DNA of 36,627 nt, from positions 93,276 through 129,902 of the forward strand of contig CAMCGZ010000005.1 in assembly GCA_945874535.1 (NCBI GenBank), written 5' to 3'. The position numbers were made by a program, and so were the translations under genes. This DNA is from Bdellovibrio sp. ZAP7. Its GTDB lineage: Bacteria > Bdellovibrionota > UBA1018 > CAIMNF01. The notes under the pieces were generated by a model, which did no database searches, was not told the DNA's origin, and saw only the letters and a list, made by a program, of their open reading frames with translations. Within the stretch, counting starts at the first letter, position 1, and each line of letters begins with the position of its first letter. This document shows positions 17,792 through 25,501 of this stretch, piece by piece.

Positions 17792-18934
17792 ATGAATCCT
17801 ATTGTCTGGAAAGTGGGGGTGATTTCATTCTTTGCAGATCTCTCAAGCGAGTTGCTCTATCCGATTACCCCGGTTTTTTTGACTCAAGTCCTGCATGCAT
17901 CCATGGCTTCAGTCGGGCTGATTGAAGGTTTCGCTGAATTGACCGCGAGCTTCTTGAAGGGCTGGGCTGGACGCGAGTCGGATCGGATTGGAAAACGCCG
18001 GGTATTCATTTGGAGCGGTTATTTGTTGTCGACTCTCTCGAAGGCATCCATCGGATTCGCTCAGGGTTGGGGTGGAGTGCTTCTGGCCCGCTCTCTCGAC
18101 CGGGTTGGAAAGGGCGTTAGGACCGCACCGAGGGATGCAATGATTGCTGAAGCTGTCCCCAAGAAAGAGCTGGGACTGGCATTCGGAATTCATCGTGGAA
18201 TGGACACTCTCGGAGCAGTGATCGGTCCGCTTCTGGCGTTAGTCCTTCTAGGAGTTTGGGGCGAGGAGAGGCTCAGAGATTTTTATTTCTTGGCACTGAT
18301 TCCAGGGACGATCGCTGTTTTCCTTTGTTTCGCTCTTCCCGAGACGCCAGCTGAGGAAGTTCCCGTGAGACCCCGGAGCCGCTTTTCGATTGAAGGACTT
18401 CCCAGGAAGTATTTTTTGTTTTTGATCGGGTGGGGGATCTTTTCTTTTGCGAACTCGAGTGATGCCTTCCTGCTTTTGAGTGTTCAAAAGAACGGCAATC
18501 CTTTGGTTCGAGTGGTACTCATGTACTGTCTGTTCAATCTGGTTTATGCGCTATCCAGTCCTGTTTTGGGACGTCTTGCGGATCGATGGGGGCGGATGAA
18601 TCTGTTGAAGGTTTCATTGATTCTATTTTCCTTGGTCTACTGGGGTTTTTCCAAGGCATGGAACCCATGGGTCTTGTTTGCTTGTTATGGACTGTTTATG
18701 GGGATGTCGGAAGGGGTCGGAAAAGCGCTCGTAGCTGAAATGGTACCCACTGGAAAAGAAAAGGAATTGGGAGCTAGCGCACAGGGCTGGTTCGGATTGG
18801 TCACCGGAGTCGCCACGCTCGGGGCCAGTCTGACGGCGGGGCTTCTCTGGGATGCAATGGGTCCGAGTGCGCCGTTCGTTTACGGTAGCTGTGGAGCGTT
18901 ACTCTCCCTCGTTGTATTTATCCTGTTGAAATGA
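17792..18934 (+). CDS. MFS transporter
   Basis: 380 residues with 10-12 predicted membrane helices in two halves. The loop after helix 2 has GRESDRIGKRR, a form of the MFS loop motif, repeated in the second half as GRLADRWGRMN. DRVGKGVRTAPRDA after helix 4 is typical of a bacterial MFS subgroup often annotated as general or multidrug efflux. The substrate cannot be predicted. It is divergent from the CLC gene, with about 50 bases between the preferred starts, and ends 38 bases before the tRNA gene. Confidence 0.88.
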   Translation: MNPIVWKVGVISFFADLSSELLYPITPVFLTQVLHASMASVGLIEGFAELTASFLKGWAGRESDRIGKRRVFIWSGYLLSTLSKASIGFAQGWGGVLLARSLDRVGKGVRTAPRDAMIAEAVPKKELGLAFGIHRGMDTLGAVIGPLLALVLLGVWGEERLRDFYFLALIPGTIAVFLCFALPETPAEEVPVRPRSRFSIEGLPRKYFLFLIGWGIFSFANSSDAFLLLSVQKNGNPLVRVVLMYCLFNLVYALSSPVLGRLADRWGRMNLLKVSLILFSLVYWGFSKAWNPWVLFACYGLFMGMSEGVGKALVAEMVPTGKEKELGASAQGWFGLVTGVATLGASLTAGLLWDAMGPSAPFVYGSCGALLSLVVFILLK

Positions 18935-18972
18935 TAGGTTTTAGCTAGGGTCGGGTTTCCGGCCTACTCGGT

Positions 18973-19049
18973 GGGCCATTAGCTCAGCTGGTTAGAGCGG
19001 TCCGCTCATAACGGATTGGTCGCTGGTTCAAGTCCGGCATGGCCCACCA
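18973..19049 (+). tRNA. tRNA with CAU anticodon, tRNA-Ile2 (lysidine) type
   Basis: A complete 77-base cloverleaf. The acceptor GGGCCAT/ATGGCCC, D-stem GCTC/GAGC, anticodon stem GTCCG/CGGAT with loop CTCATAA (anticodon CAT), variable loop TGGTC and T-arm GCTGG-TTCAAGT-CCGGC are all paired, and CCA is encoded. The loop CTCATAA and the segment TTGGTCGCTGGTTCAAGTCC closely resemble E. coli ileX, so isoleucine after TilS lysidine modification is the likely identity; elongator Met is the alternative. Its 3' end is the left boundary of the AT-rich element. Confidence 0.93.
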
Positions 19050-20665
19050 AAAGTCAAGCTGGTCGAACACTCGACCGGTTTACATAAATGGGAGTTGGCA
19101 TAAACCAACTCCCTTTTTATTTTAGAGCGTCCCAATCCATAACCAATTTCAATTCGATCTGGAAAAATCTCAATCTTTTCAATCAAACTCGTCACAATTT
19201 TTTGTTTTTTAGCGGTGGTAAGACCACTGGCCTTTAAATCTCGTAAAACTTCCAACAACTTTTCGTAGCTGATGGCATTGGTTGGGATTTCCTTTTCCAA
19301 TTCCTCATCTTTGAGTTTCAGAATCTTCTCATCTAATTCCCGCTTTTCAATTTCTAGCTTTTCCATCTGTTTATAAATGGGTGCAGCCGAAACTTCCCTA
19401 GGAAGTTCGGCAAGCCTAAGCGTAAGAGCATCGGTTTGAGCGTTGATGGCATAGGTTTTATTCTTAAGCCGCTCAATTTCATGGGTGAAGTTGGTTTGAT
19501 TTTTCTTCTTCATGACCGCTGAAATTAATTCCTCGGACAAACTTCCACTAAGCACTTGTTCAATATCGTTCCAAACCATTTCCTCAGCTTTCTCGGCCGG
19601 AATCCTATGGGGATCACAGTTGTAGATTTTTTCAGCTAGGCCACTTTGGATTTTAGTTCTCCTTCCATGTTCATAGTAGGGATGCTTCTTATTCTTTCCA
19701 TGAGCAGACTTGCCCGACATTTTTTCACCACAAGTTCCGCAATAAATAACTTCCGTTAGAATAAAAGGAAAGCGACTATCGGTTTCTGGTTTCTTGGCAC
19801 AGTGATTCTTTGAAAGTTTCTCTTGCACTCGATTAAACATGACCTCATCAAGAATCGGCTCCCAGACGGCTTTCGCTTCTTTTTTACCGGCCTTGGTACT
19901 AAAAACCTTAATCCCAATATAGCTTTTACTGGTGAGCATGGTATGAAGAGTGTCGGTTTTAAAATGTCCTGCTCGCACCCATCCACTGCCTTCCATTTTC
20001 TTACGAAGACTAAAGCCATTTTCATTAAGCCATAAACACGCTGACGACAGCGTGCCTTGATCGAGGAATGCCTTGAAGGCAGTTTTAACCACTTCTGCTT
20101 CTTCGGGATGCACGTCAAGACTTCCCCGAGTGGCAGACAAGCGATAACCAAATGGAACAGCTCCACCATTATAAAGTCCACGCTCCGCTCGAATTTTGAA
20201 GCTGGCCGCAATTCTTTCTGAAGTAGTACGACGTTCAAATTCGGCGAAGTTGGCAAAACTTTTTAGCATGAGTTCACCCGAAGCGGTGGTGGTATCAAAA
20301 TATTCTCTGAGTGAATGGAGTTCGCAGCCAATAGTCTTGAACATATCCCACATCTGCTCAAAGTCTTTTGTACTTCGAGAAAGACGGGATAATTCCGTGA
20401 CCATGACTTGATTTACTTGTCCTTCACGAATCGCTTTTAAAAGCTTCTGAAGACCCGGTCGATTCATGTCCTTGGCCGATAATCCGGCATCGATGAATAC
20501 GCCTGCAATCTCGCAAGACCTGCCCATATCCTGCTGATAGCGGACGGTTTGACGCAATCGTTCCTCTTGGTTCTTAATTGAACCTTCGGGATTTTCAGCT
20601 TGTTCTTCGGTTGATACGCGGACGTAGAGTCCGATCTTTAAATGTCTAGATTCTGCTGGATTCAT
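19028..20665 (-). CDS. Large serine recombinase (integrase)
   Basis: 545 residues. The N-terminal resolvase domain (about 10-150) starts IGLYVRVSTEEQ with catalytic Ser18 and includes ELSRLSRSTKDFEQM and FAEFERRTTSERI. A recombinase DNA-binding domain (GGAVPFGYRL, about 175-275), a zinc ribbon (YCGTCGEKMSGK) and a long coiled coil (about 390-460) follow, the usual order for large serine integrases. It catalyses integration and excision through a Ser-DNA intermediate. The final residues GGPCRT are encoded antisense to the tRNA 3' end, so the natural stop may have been lost on insertion. It follows the 63-residue ORF by two bases. Confidence 0.95.
   Translation of the reverse strand: MNPAESRHLKIGLYVRVSTEEQAENPEGSIKNQEERLRQTVRYQQDMGRSCEIAGVFIDAGLSAKDMNRPGLQKLLKAIREGQVNQVMVTELSRLSRSTKDFEQMWDMFKTIGCELHSLREYFDTTTASGELMLKSFANFAEFERRTTSERIAASFKIRAERGLYNGGAVPFGYRLSATRGSLDVHPEEAEVVKTAFKAFLDQGTLSSACLWLNENGFSLRKKMEGSGWVRAGHFKTDTLHTMLTSKSYIGIKVFSTKAGKKEAKAVWEPILDEVMFNRVQEKLSKNHCAKKPETDSRFPFILTEVIYCGTCGEKMSGKSAHGKNKKHPYYEHGRRTKIQSGLAEKIYNCDPHRIPAEKAEEMVWNDIEQVLSGSLSEELISAVMKKKNQTNFTHEIERLKNKTYAINAQTDALTLRLAELPREVSAAPIYKQMEKLEIEKRELDEKILKLKDEELEKEIPTNAISYEKLLEVLRDLKASGLTTAKKQKIVTSLIEKIEIFPDRIEIGYGLGRSKIKRELVYANSHLCKPVECSTSLTFGGPCRT
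19090..19123 (+). terminator. Intrinsic terminator for the tRNA, inside the recombinase 3' end
   Basis: GGGAGTTGG and CCAACTCCC form a perfect nine-base stem with loop CATAAA, followed on the plus strand by TTTTTATTTT. It stands 40 bases past the tRNA and is antisense to the last codons of the recombinase. It probably ends tRNA transcription, or shields the integrase gene from readthrough out of the host side. Confidence 0.85.
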
Positions 20666-20667
20666 GT

Positions 20668-20859
20668 TTAGCCTGCCTTTCTTTGATCTTGTTCATCACA
20701 AAATTCAATTAATTCAGGTTCAACAGAACGGGTTTTATGAAGCTCGCAAAAAGCATCATAGAACAGTTCTGCTAATTCTTCAATCCGTCTTTTATAAAGT
20801 TCTTGGTCAATTTCGATAATCTTCTTCTCTGTTTTTACTGGGTTCCATTTCTGCTTCAT
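20668..20859 (-). CDS. Small charged protein upstream of the recombinase
   Basis: 63 residues, rich in Glu and Lys, mostly helical by composition, with no signal peptide. AAGGG precedes ATG 20859. It ends two bases before the recombinase start, and its final codons contain AAAGGCAGG, which can serve as the recombinase ribosome site, so the two are coupled. A role as a directionality or accessory factor of the recombinase is plausible by position only. I recognise no family. Confidence 0.6.
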   Translation of the reverse strand: MKQKWNPVKTEKKIIEIDQELYKRRIEELAELFYDAFCELHKTRSVEPELIEFCDEQDQRKAG

Positions 20860-21008
20860 TGATTGCCCTTAATTTTAATTCGGGTTTCTCAAATATTTTT
20901 TTCAATTGGTTCCTCATGTATTTATTCCCGTTTTTTTAGTTTTTATTTCCTCAAATATCTCTCAATTCACCTTCCTCATGCGCCCTAACTCTCATTTCAC
21001 ATACTCTT

Positions 21009-21073
21009 CCGCCGTAAGCACTGACCTCCTACCATCAACATCGTTGGAGGTGGGAGGTCAGTGGTGGAGGCGG
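21009..21073. repeat. Long inverted repeat, candidate oriT or replication origin
   Basis: The arms CACTGACCTCCTACC (21019-21033) and GGTGGGAGGTCAGTG (21049-21063) pair over 15 bases with one G-T wobble around a 15-base loop. Outside them CCGCC (21009-21013) and GGCGG (21069-21073) pair again. No T-run follows on either strand, so it is not a normal terminator. It is a GC-rich island in AT-rich DNA, between the relaxation-like gene and the recombinase operon. Confidence 0.6.
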
Positions 21074-21081
21074 CTTTTCCC

Positions 21082-21918
21082 TCAACTCGCATTATTTAAA
21101 ATAGGCGCGTGATTCTCTTTAGTTAGTTCTACTTTTGATTCATTCTTTTTTTCATCGAGGGTGCTCAGGTGGTGAGCAGTCACCTGAGCAGGTAAAGGTG
21201 TAAAGACTTCACCAATTTTTCTCAGAGGCTCAATGCTTATCAAGTTTGCTGTGAGTGGGTTTTTCATCACATCATCGAGGTAGGAATAAAAGATATTTGT
21301 TCCTTTCGCAAAATGGCGGCAATCATTCCAGACCTTATGAATCTGGTTCGTCATGGATTTGCGGGGGATAATGTACCATACACCTAAAAGATCATTGGCC
21401 TCTCGGTAGTGGCTCAGGACTTTTTTCAGTTTGGTTTCATTCTTCAATGTCAGTTCCATTTCTACAGCCACCGATTCCATTTTGCCTTTTACACAAGTGC
21501 TAATAAGCGCATCAGGAATCACCCGATCTTTCATTCCGCGAAGACCATACTTTCTAAACGCCATGGAGCGGATTTCATGTTCAGGTGTCCATGAGCGAGC
21601 AATGCCGCCTTCTTCAAGAAGCAATCGTAATGACAATAATTTGTAGTCATGCTCCAAAAGGTTTTTGCTCCAATGCCTTTTAGGTACGGAAACACTGACA
21701 CTTTCAGCTCCACGTTCTGTCACTGACCATAGCACTTCATGACTTGGAAGTGTTGCCACTCGGGTAATCAGTTTTTTATCTTCAAGCAAGCGTAGCCGTC
21801 TTAAAATGGTCGTTAGCGCAATTTCATTAAAGACAATTTTTGCAATCTGTTGGGTCGAAAGCATTCCATATTTGGAAAGCCTTCTAAAAAGTTCAAGGTC
21901 ACGTTGAGTCGTTTGCAT
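21082..21918 (-). CDS. Replication-relaxation-like winged-helix protein
   Basis: 278 residues. The first 75 form a winged helix (RDLELFRRLSKYGMLSTQQI, then RRLRLLEDKKLI and VTERGAE), as in the replication-relaxation family found on plasmids and integrative elements. The rest has the family-like pattern of a nuclease-fold-like body (HDYKLLSLRL, PDALISTCVKG, VAVEMELTLKNETKL), where E and K residues resemble a PD-(D/E)xK core, though I cannot prove activity. GGGGGA precedes ATG 21918. It follows the membrane coiled-coil gene by eight bases and probably forms an operon with it. Function in mobilisation or copy control is inferred from family and setting. Confidence 0.65.
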   Translation of the reverse strand: MQTTQRDLELFRRLSKYGMLSTQQIAKIVFNEIALTTILRRLRLLEDKKLITRVATLPSHEVLWSVTERGAESVSVSVPKRHWSKNLLEHDYKLLSLRLLLEEGGIARSWTPEHEIRSMAFRKYGLRGMKDRVIPDALISTCVKGKMESVAVEMELTLKNETKLKKVLSHYREANDLLGVWYIIPRKSMTNQIHKVWNDCRHFAKGTNIFYSYLDDVMKNPLTANLISIEPLRKIGEVFTPLPAQVTAHHLSTLDEKKNESKVELTKENHAPILNNAS

Positions 21919-21926
21919 GAATCCCC

Positions 21927-22364
21927 CTAAAGAAAATTCTTAAGCGCACGGCCAGTCACATCTTCTGCCGTACGCTCATACTGTTTCACTTTCTCAAGTA
22001 GGTTCTTTTCAATTTGTTCAAATTCTTTTTTCTCTCGTTGACGAGACTGTTCTGATTTCTGCAAATATTCTTGGAGCACTTCACGCTCCATTTGAGTTTT
22101 CTTTAAACTCGTCTGAGCAAATTGTAGATTCTCTTCAAGTGGCTTGATCGGCTTATTGACAAGTTTCTTCCCATAAATCACTCCACCATAAAACATCCAG
22201 CTAAACAGGCTCCACTTGCAACCCAACCGAATGAAAGGCCAGAGTGGGTTCGTAGGAAAGTTTCCTTTCAGTTTTAAAAATAAAACTAAAGAACCGTAGA
22301 AAAATACCGTCACGATCATCAAATAGTGGACGGGTTTAAGATCATTTGATTTTACTTCATCCAT
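21927..22364 (-). CDS. Membrane protein with cytoplasmic coiled coil
   Basis: 145 residues. Two hydrophobic segments (about 13-31 and 50-66) are followed by a charged heptad-rich region (about 75-135, with LQFAQTSLKKTQMEREVLQ). GGAGG stands upstream of ATG 22364. It is the first gene of a pair with the replication-relaxation-like gene. A partner role, tethering that protein at the membrane, would fit the arrangement but is inference. No named family is recognised. Confidence 0.6.
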   Translation of the reverse strand: MDEVKSNDLKPVHYLMIVTVFFYGSLVLFLKLKGNFPTNPLWPFIRLGCKWSLFSWMFYGGVIYGKKLVNKPIKPLEENLQFAQTSLKKTQMEREVLQEYLQKSEQSRQREKKEFEQIEKNLLEKVKQYERTAEDVTGRALKNFL

Positions 22365-22636
22365 GTTTTTCCTCCCTCTGGACGTAGTTCTCCCTGCACT
22401 GAAAATTCAGCTCAAAAGGTCATGCGCAAAAAGTTAGAATCAAATTGTTTAAGCAATCAAAAGGTCTTAGAATGAAAGGAACCTTCACGCTCCCTTCAAA
22501 GTTTTTTACCTTGTTATCAATGTCCTCCTTCGTCCTCACCACAAAATTGTGATGAATCTTTCCTTAGATCACAAACGAGGTATTGAAGTCATGGGACGGA
22601 TAGTTAAATTGATGGGTGCTCAAACTTTGGGATAGA
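22365..22636. other. AT-rich intergenic stretch
   Basis: No convincing gene. It must contain the promoter of the membrane coiled-coil gene and the end of the toxin transcript. CACAA/TTGTG forms a tiny dyad near 22540-22551. A 27-codon plus-strand frame (22552-22635) has no ribosome site and is not called. Confidence 0.5.
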
Positions 22637-22975
22637 TTAATTCAAATCTAAAACCGTCTTTAAACAAGAATCAACATTGGCCATGTCGGTAATCGTTAGT
22701 TGAACAAGCTTTCTTGTGAGACAAGTTTTCTCAATCGTAAAAATAGAGGCGCAACGGATAATTGTAGGCTTTTTCAGGTTAATAAGAACGTCTTCTGAGG
22801 GGTTAGTTGGTTTGTTTTTACCACTTGAGTTTTGAAGCGAAGTTAGTTTGACGACATTAATATCTAACAAGTTCGGAGCTTGATTTCGTAGATTATTGCT
22901 CACAATCAAAAGAGGGCGAGGCTTTTGTTCTGGATCGTTAGGCCACACTCCTAACCAAATTTCTCCTCTCATCAT
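22637..22975 (-). CDS. MazF/PemK-family toxin
   Basis: 112 residues. It begins MMRGEIWLGVWPND, then KPRPLLIVSNN, the conserved beta strands of the PemK/MazF fold, and continues VVKLTS and IRCASIFTIEK, which correspond to the later strands with the conserved Arg/Ser region. Such toxins are ribosome-independent endoribonucleases that cut mRNA at short sites. Its ATG overlaps the last base of the antitoxin stop codon, the usual antitoxin-first order. It probably stabilises the element. Confidence 0.85.
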   Translation of the reverse strand: MMRGEIWLGVWPNDPEQKPRPLLIVSNNLRNQAPNLLDINVVKLTSLQNSSGKNKPTNPSEDVLINLKKPTIIRCASIFTIEKTCLTRKLVQLTITDMANVDSCLKTVLDLN

Positions 22976-23247
22976 TAGTAGAAATCCTCAACTTCATCTT
23001 CTGCATCAAAGGCTTTAGCAGACATCATCATCGTTGAAGAAAGGCCGTGTTTAGTTTTCTTACGGGGCTTCTCATTGGAGATTTCTTCATTAAAACGGAT
23101 GTAGTCCTGTTCCACCTTCATTTGGTGTTCTAATGTTAAACCCTTCAAGATAAGTTCATTAATTCGGCTACTCAATTGGCCTTTGGGAATACTTTCAAGA
23201 AAAGTCTCAATTTCTTCAGTTGGATAAAATGCTTTTTTAAGGTTCAT
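22975..23247 (-). CDS. Antitoxin of the MazF-like toxin, probable ribbon-helix-helix
   Basis: 90 residues. The N-terminal part (KKAFYPTEEIETFLESIPKG, then SSRINELILKGL) fits a ribbon-helix-helix DNA-binding domain. The C-terminal half is charged and ends in an acidic tail, as expected for toxin wrapping. It has a strong ribosome site (GGGGGTGA) before ATG 23247 and a good promoter 26 bases further up. It would neutralise the toxin and repress the operon. Identification rests on position and fold pattern, not on a clear family signature. Confidence 0.75.
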   Translation of the reverse strand: MNLKKAFYPTEEIETFLESIPKGQLSSRINELILKGLTLEHQMKVEQDYIRFNEEISNEKPRKKTKHGLSSTMMMSAKAFDAEDEVEDFY

Positions 23248-23272
23248 AAATCACCCCCATTCTTCAGCTATC

Positions 23273-23301
23273 ATTGTATCCCTTGTCGTCATTTTTGTAA
23301 A
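23273..23301 (-). promoter_or_regulatory. Sigma70-type promoter of the toxin-antitoxin operon
   Basis: On the minus strand TTTACA and TACAAT are separated by exactly 17 bases and lie just upstream of the antitoxin gene. The surrounding AT-rich sequence is the likely operator region, although no clean palindrome stands out. Confidence 0.7.
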
Positions 23302-23501
23302 CAAAATTAGATATAAATAAATCTACAAATATGGATACTAAAAAGGGGTCAAATTTATCTATATCTGTCTGCAATATGACCAGTTTTTAGTCACTTGACT
23401 AGCCTTAGTTCACTAAAGGCCATAAACATTATTTTAAGTATTTGTAATTATTGGTTATTTACCGAGAGTACTTGGCTCAATTCATGCTGAATTGGATTCA
23501 T

Positions 23502-24266
23502 ATGATACAGCTGCCGAACCTTCATATTGTGGCTTTAGCAATTCTCAGCTTTACGCTGAATAGTCCCTCTTTTGCCATCGTTGGCGGAAAAATTCTTACT
23601 TCCAGCGATGATCTTGCCAAGCGTACTGTCGTGGTTGCAAAAATGCCTACAAATGCAACTCGAGCTGACTACGATTTATATGGCCTGTGTTCAGGTGTTC
23701 TCATTTCTCCTAATAAGGTTCTTACGGCTGCACATTGTGTTGCTTACGAAGCACCTGATTCGATTCGAGTTGGTTTTACCATCACTACAGAAGAAAAAAA
23801 TATAAACTCATACATTCAAGGTAAAGAAATCCTCATTCATCCTTCTTATAACTCTGAAAACAGTATGAATGACCTTGCTATTATTGAAATCGTAAAAGTG
23901 GCTCCCAATGATTACAAGACGACACCAATTATTAGCAATCTCATTGAGGTTAAAAAAAGTGATCAGTTAATACTTTCAGGTTATGGAATTAATGATCCAA
24001 AGACCGGCGATGATGGAATTTTAAAGTCCATTGAGATGTCTCCATATCAAATAAGTCTAATTACAAAAGAACTCATATTTAAAAACAACGGTTATGGAAG
24101 CTGCAAGGGAGACTCTGGTGGCCCAGCTTTTCTAAGGGTTGAGGGAAAACTTTTTATTGCTGGCATAACAAGTCACGGTGAGCAGGGTTACAAGTGTGGC
24201 CAAGGATACTCATATTATTCCGATCTACGGAAATTTTCTAAATGGATACGGAGCTTGAACAAATGA
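23502..24266 (+). CDS. Secreted S1-family (chymotrypsin-fold) serine protease
   Basis: 254 residues from ATG 23502, which gives a standard signal peptide; ATG 23484 and the longer frame are alternatives. The mature enzyme would begin IVGG right after the signal sequence (SPSFA), so signal peptidase itself may create the active N-terminus without a propeptide. The catalytic triad is His78 (TAAHC), Asp124 (NDLAI) and Ser205 (GDSGGP). The S1-pocket base, six residues before the catalytic Ser, is Gly rather than the Asp of trypsin, so cleavage after Arg/Lys is doubtful and a chymotrypsin- or elastase-like preference is more likely. The stop overlaps the next gene's start. Confidence 0.92.
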   Translation: MIQLPNLHIVALAILSFTLNSPSFAIVGGKILTSSDDLAKRTVVVAKMPTNATRADYDLYGLCSGVLISPNKVLTAAHCVAYEAPDSIRVGFTITTEEKNINSYIQGKEILIHPSYNSENSMNDLAIIEIVKVAPNDYKTTPIISNLIEVKKSDQLILSGYGINDPKTGDDGILKSIEMSPYQISLITKELIFKNNGYGSCKGDSGGPAFLRVEGKLFIAGITSHGEQGYKCGQGYSYYSDLRKFSKWIRSLNK

Positions 24267-25102
24267 GAAGTGCTTTAATACTTGTAGGTTTTCTTTTAAA
24301 TGGATTTTCTTATGCTAAAGATTGTGATCCAAATGTTCTTGTCCTTGATTCTGTCCAGGAGCAGATGAACCTCACGTTTGACAACAATTACTATCTGAAA
24401 AAATCACTTTCCCAAGAAAAATTCTGTAAAGTCATTTCCAGGCTTTCAACACTCTTTCCAAGTCAAAGTGGAATTCCAATAAAATTTAGCGCACTCTGGG
24501 ATCTGCCCGATCCCAATGCACTTGCTGACTTTAGTAACTATGAAAATGCATACACGGTAGACGTGTACGGTGGCCTACTAAATCTCAATCATTTCACTGA
24601 AGGTGCACTCGTAGCAATTACATGTCATGAATTGGGCCATATCATGGGCGGTACAAAAAAATCCAGACGACTTTGGGATGGGAAAAAGCAACCACTAAAT
24701 ACGGCCGAAGGTTTTGCTGATTACTTTGCCTCTCATGTATGTATGAAAAAGTATTATTCCAATGTTAGCGATTTTGAAGCTCCAAGAAATGAAAGAATTG
24801 GCCTTCAATGTGAAAAAGAAGCTAACAAGGCACTTTGCTTAAATGTTTTAAATGCTGCATTCGATGACTTCTATTCCATATCTAAGGGTGAAGCAAACCT
24901 TGATTTGCCTTCCAAAGCGATTGCTGCAAATACATCTTATGCTCCTCAAAATCATCCGGCAGCCAACTGTCGCTTTGATATAATGATCGCTGGCTATTTA
25001 TGCTCTAATGTCGATCGGCCTTGCGGTTTCAATAAGAATGACCAGTACACAGGCAAAGGTAACCAAAATGCGTTACCTCCAAGATGTTTCTTCAAACCAT
25101 AA
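24263..25102 (+). CDS. Secreted HExxH metalloprotease
   Basis: 279 residues from ATG 24263, which overlaps the serine protease stop (ATGA). A signal peptide (MRSALILVGFLLNGFSYA) comes first. HELGH at 122-126 gives two zinc ligands and the catalytic Glu. AEGFADYFA (Glu149) follows 23 residues later and fits a gluzincin-type third ligand. The C-terminal part has several cysteines (CEKE, CLNV, CRFD, CSNV, CGFN, CFFKP) for disulfides. I cannot assign a MEROPS family. Coupling to the serine protease implies joint secretion and perhaps a shared substrate or an activation cascade. Confidence 0.8.
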   Translation: MRSALILVGFLLNGFSYAKDCDPNVLVLDSVQEQMNLTFDNNYYLKKSLSQEKFCKVISRLSTLFPSQSGIPIKFSALWDLPDPNALADFSNYENAYTVDVYGGLLNLNHFTEGALVAITCHELGHIMGGTKKSRRLWDGKKQPLNTAEGFADYFASHVCMKKYYSNVSDFEAPRNERIGLQCEKEANKALCLNVLNAAFDDFYSISKGEANLDLPSKAIAANTSYAPQNHPAANCRFDIMIAGYLCSNVDRPCGFNKNDQYTGKGNQNALPPRCFFKP

Positions 25103-25110
25103 AAAGTTCA

Positions 25111-25290
25111 TTATTTCTTTTTGTGGTTACTGGCGCTTGGTAAGGTCATTGCCTTTGGCCACTTACTCGCCTGAGAATCCATAATGAGCTGAATTTGCGC
25201 CTTCCTGACCTGAAACAATATCCATGGCAGATTTCCCGAAGCAACGGCTAGAAAAGCAAATGTGTAAGCAATAGAGATGAGTTTACTCAC
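25111..25290 (-). CDS. Small membrane protein, GTG start
   Basis: 59 residues. GTG 25290 overlaps the last eight bases of the helix-turn-helix gene, so translation would be coupled. One hydrophobic helix (about 5-27, ISIAYTFAFLAVASG through WILF) is followed by a basic, polar tail ending in NHKKK. No family is recognised. Its end is nine bases from the end of the metalloprotease gene, on the opposite strand. Confidence 0.5.
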   Translation of the reverse strand: MSKLISIAYTFAFLAVASGNLPWILFQVRKAQIQLIMDSQASKWPKAMTLPSASNHKKK

Positions 25291-25501
25291 GACGGACTCC
25301 TTTTTTGTTGCCCGTCCGGTCTAGGCCGTACAGGTAGGTTTTAATCGTCGTCTGGCTGACCCCAAAATGGAGAGCTAGATCAACATTTGTCCACCCGTGT
25401 AATGCCTTAAGAGTTGCGAGCTTCTTTTGGTCTAAGTCTAAGACTTCCCGTTTCCATTGAACCGAGTGTGATCTTTTAACAATCACAGGGTGTTCAACCA
25501 C
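25283..25501 (-). CDS. Small helix-turn-helix protein
   Basis: 72 residues from GTG 25501, supported by GGAGGT nine bases upstream. Residues of about 25-60 (DQKKLATLKALHGWTNVDLA, then HFGVSQTTIKTYL) form a resolvase- or MarR/sigma-like helix-turn-helix. The frame is open for eight codons upstream of the GTG and reads GGGRPK, a motif seen in recombinase and transposase DNA-binding tails. It may be a regulator or excision factor of the element. Its ribosome site coincides with the proposed right attachment site. Confidence 0.6.
   Translation of the reverse strand: MVEHPVIVKRSHSVQWKREVLDLDQKKLATLKALHGWTNVDLALHFGVSQTTIKTYLYGLDRTGNKKGVRRE

Noticed and set aside
21009-21073. Intrinsic terminator
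   Set aside because: The strong stem is not followed by a T-run on either strand.
22552-22635. 27-codon plus-strand frame ending KLMGAQTLG
   Set aside because: No ribosome site, very short, in an AT-rich gap; no recognisable similarity.
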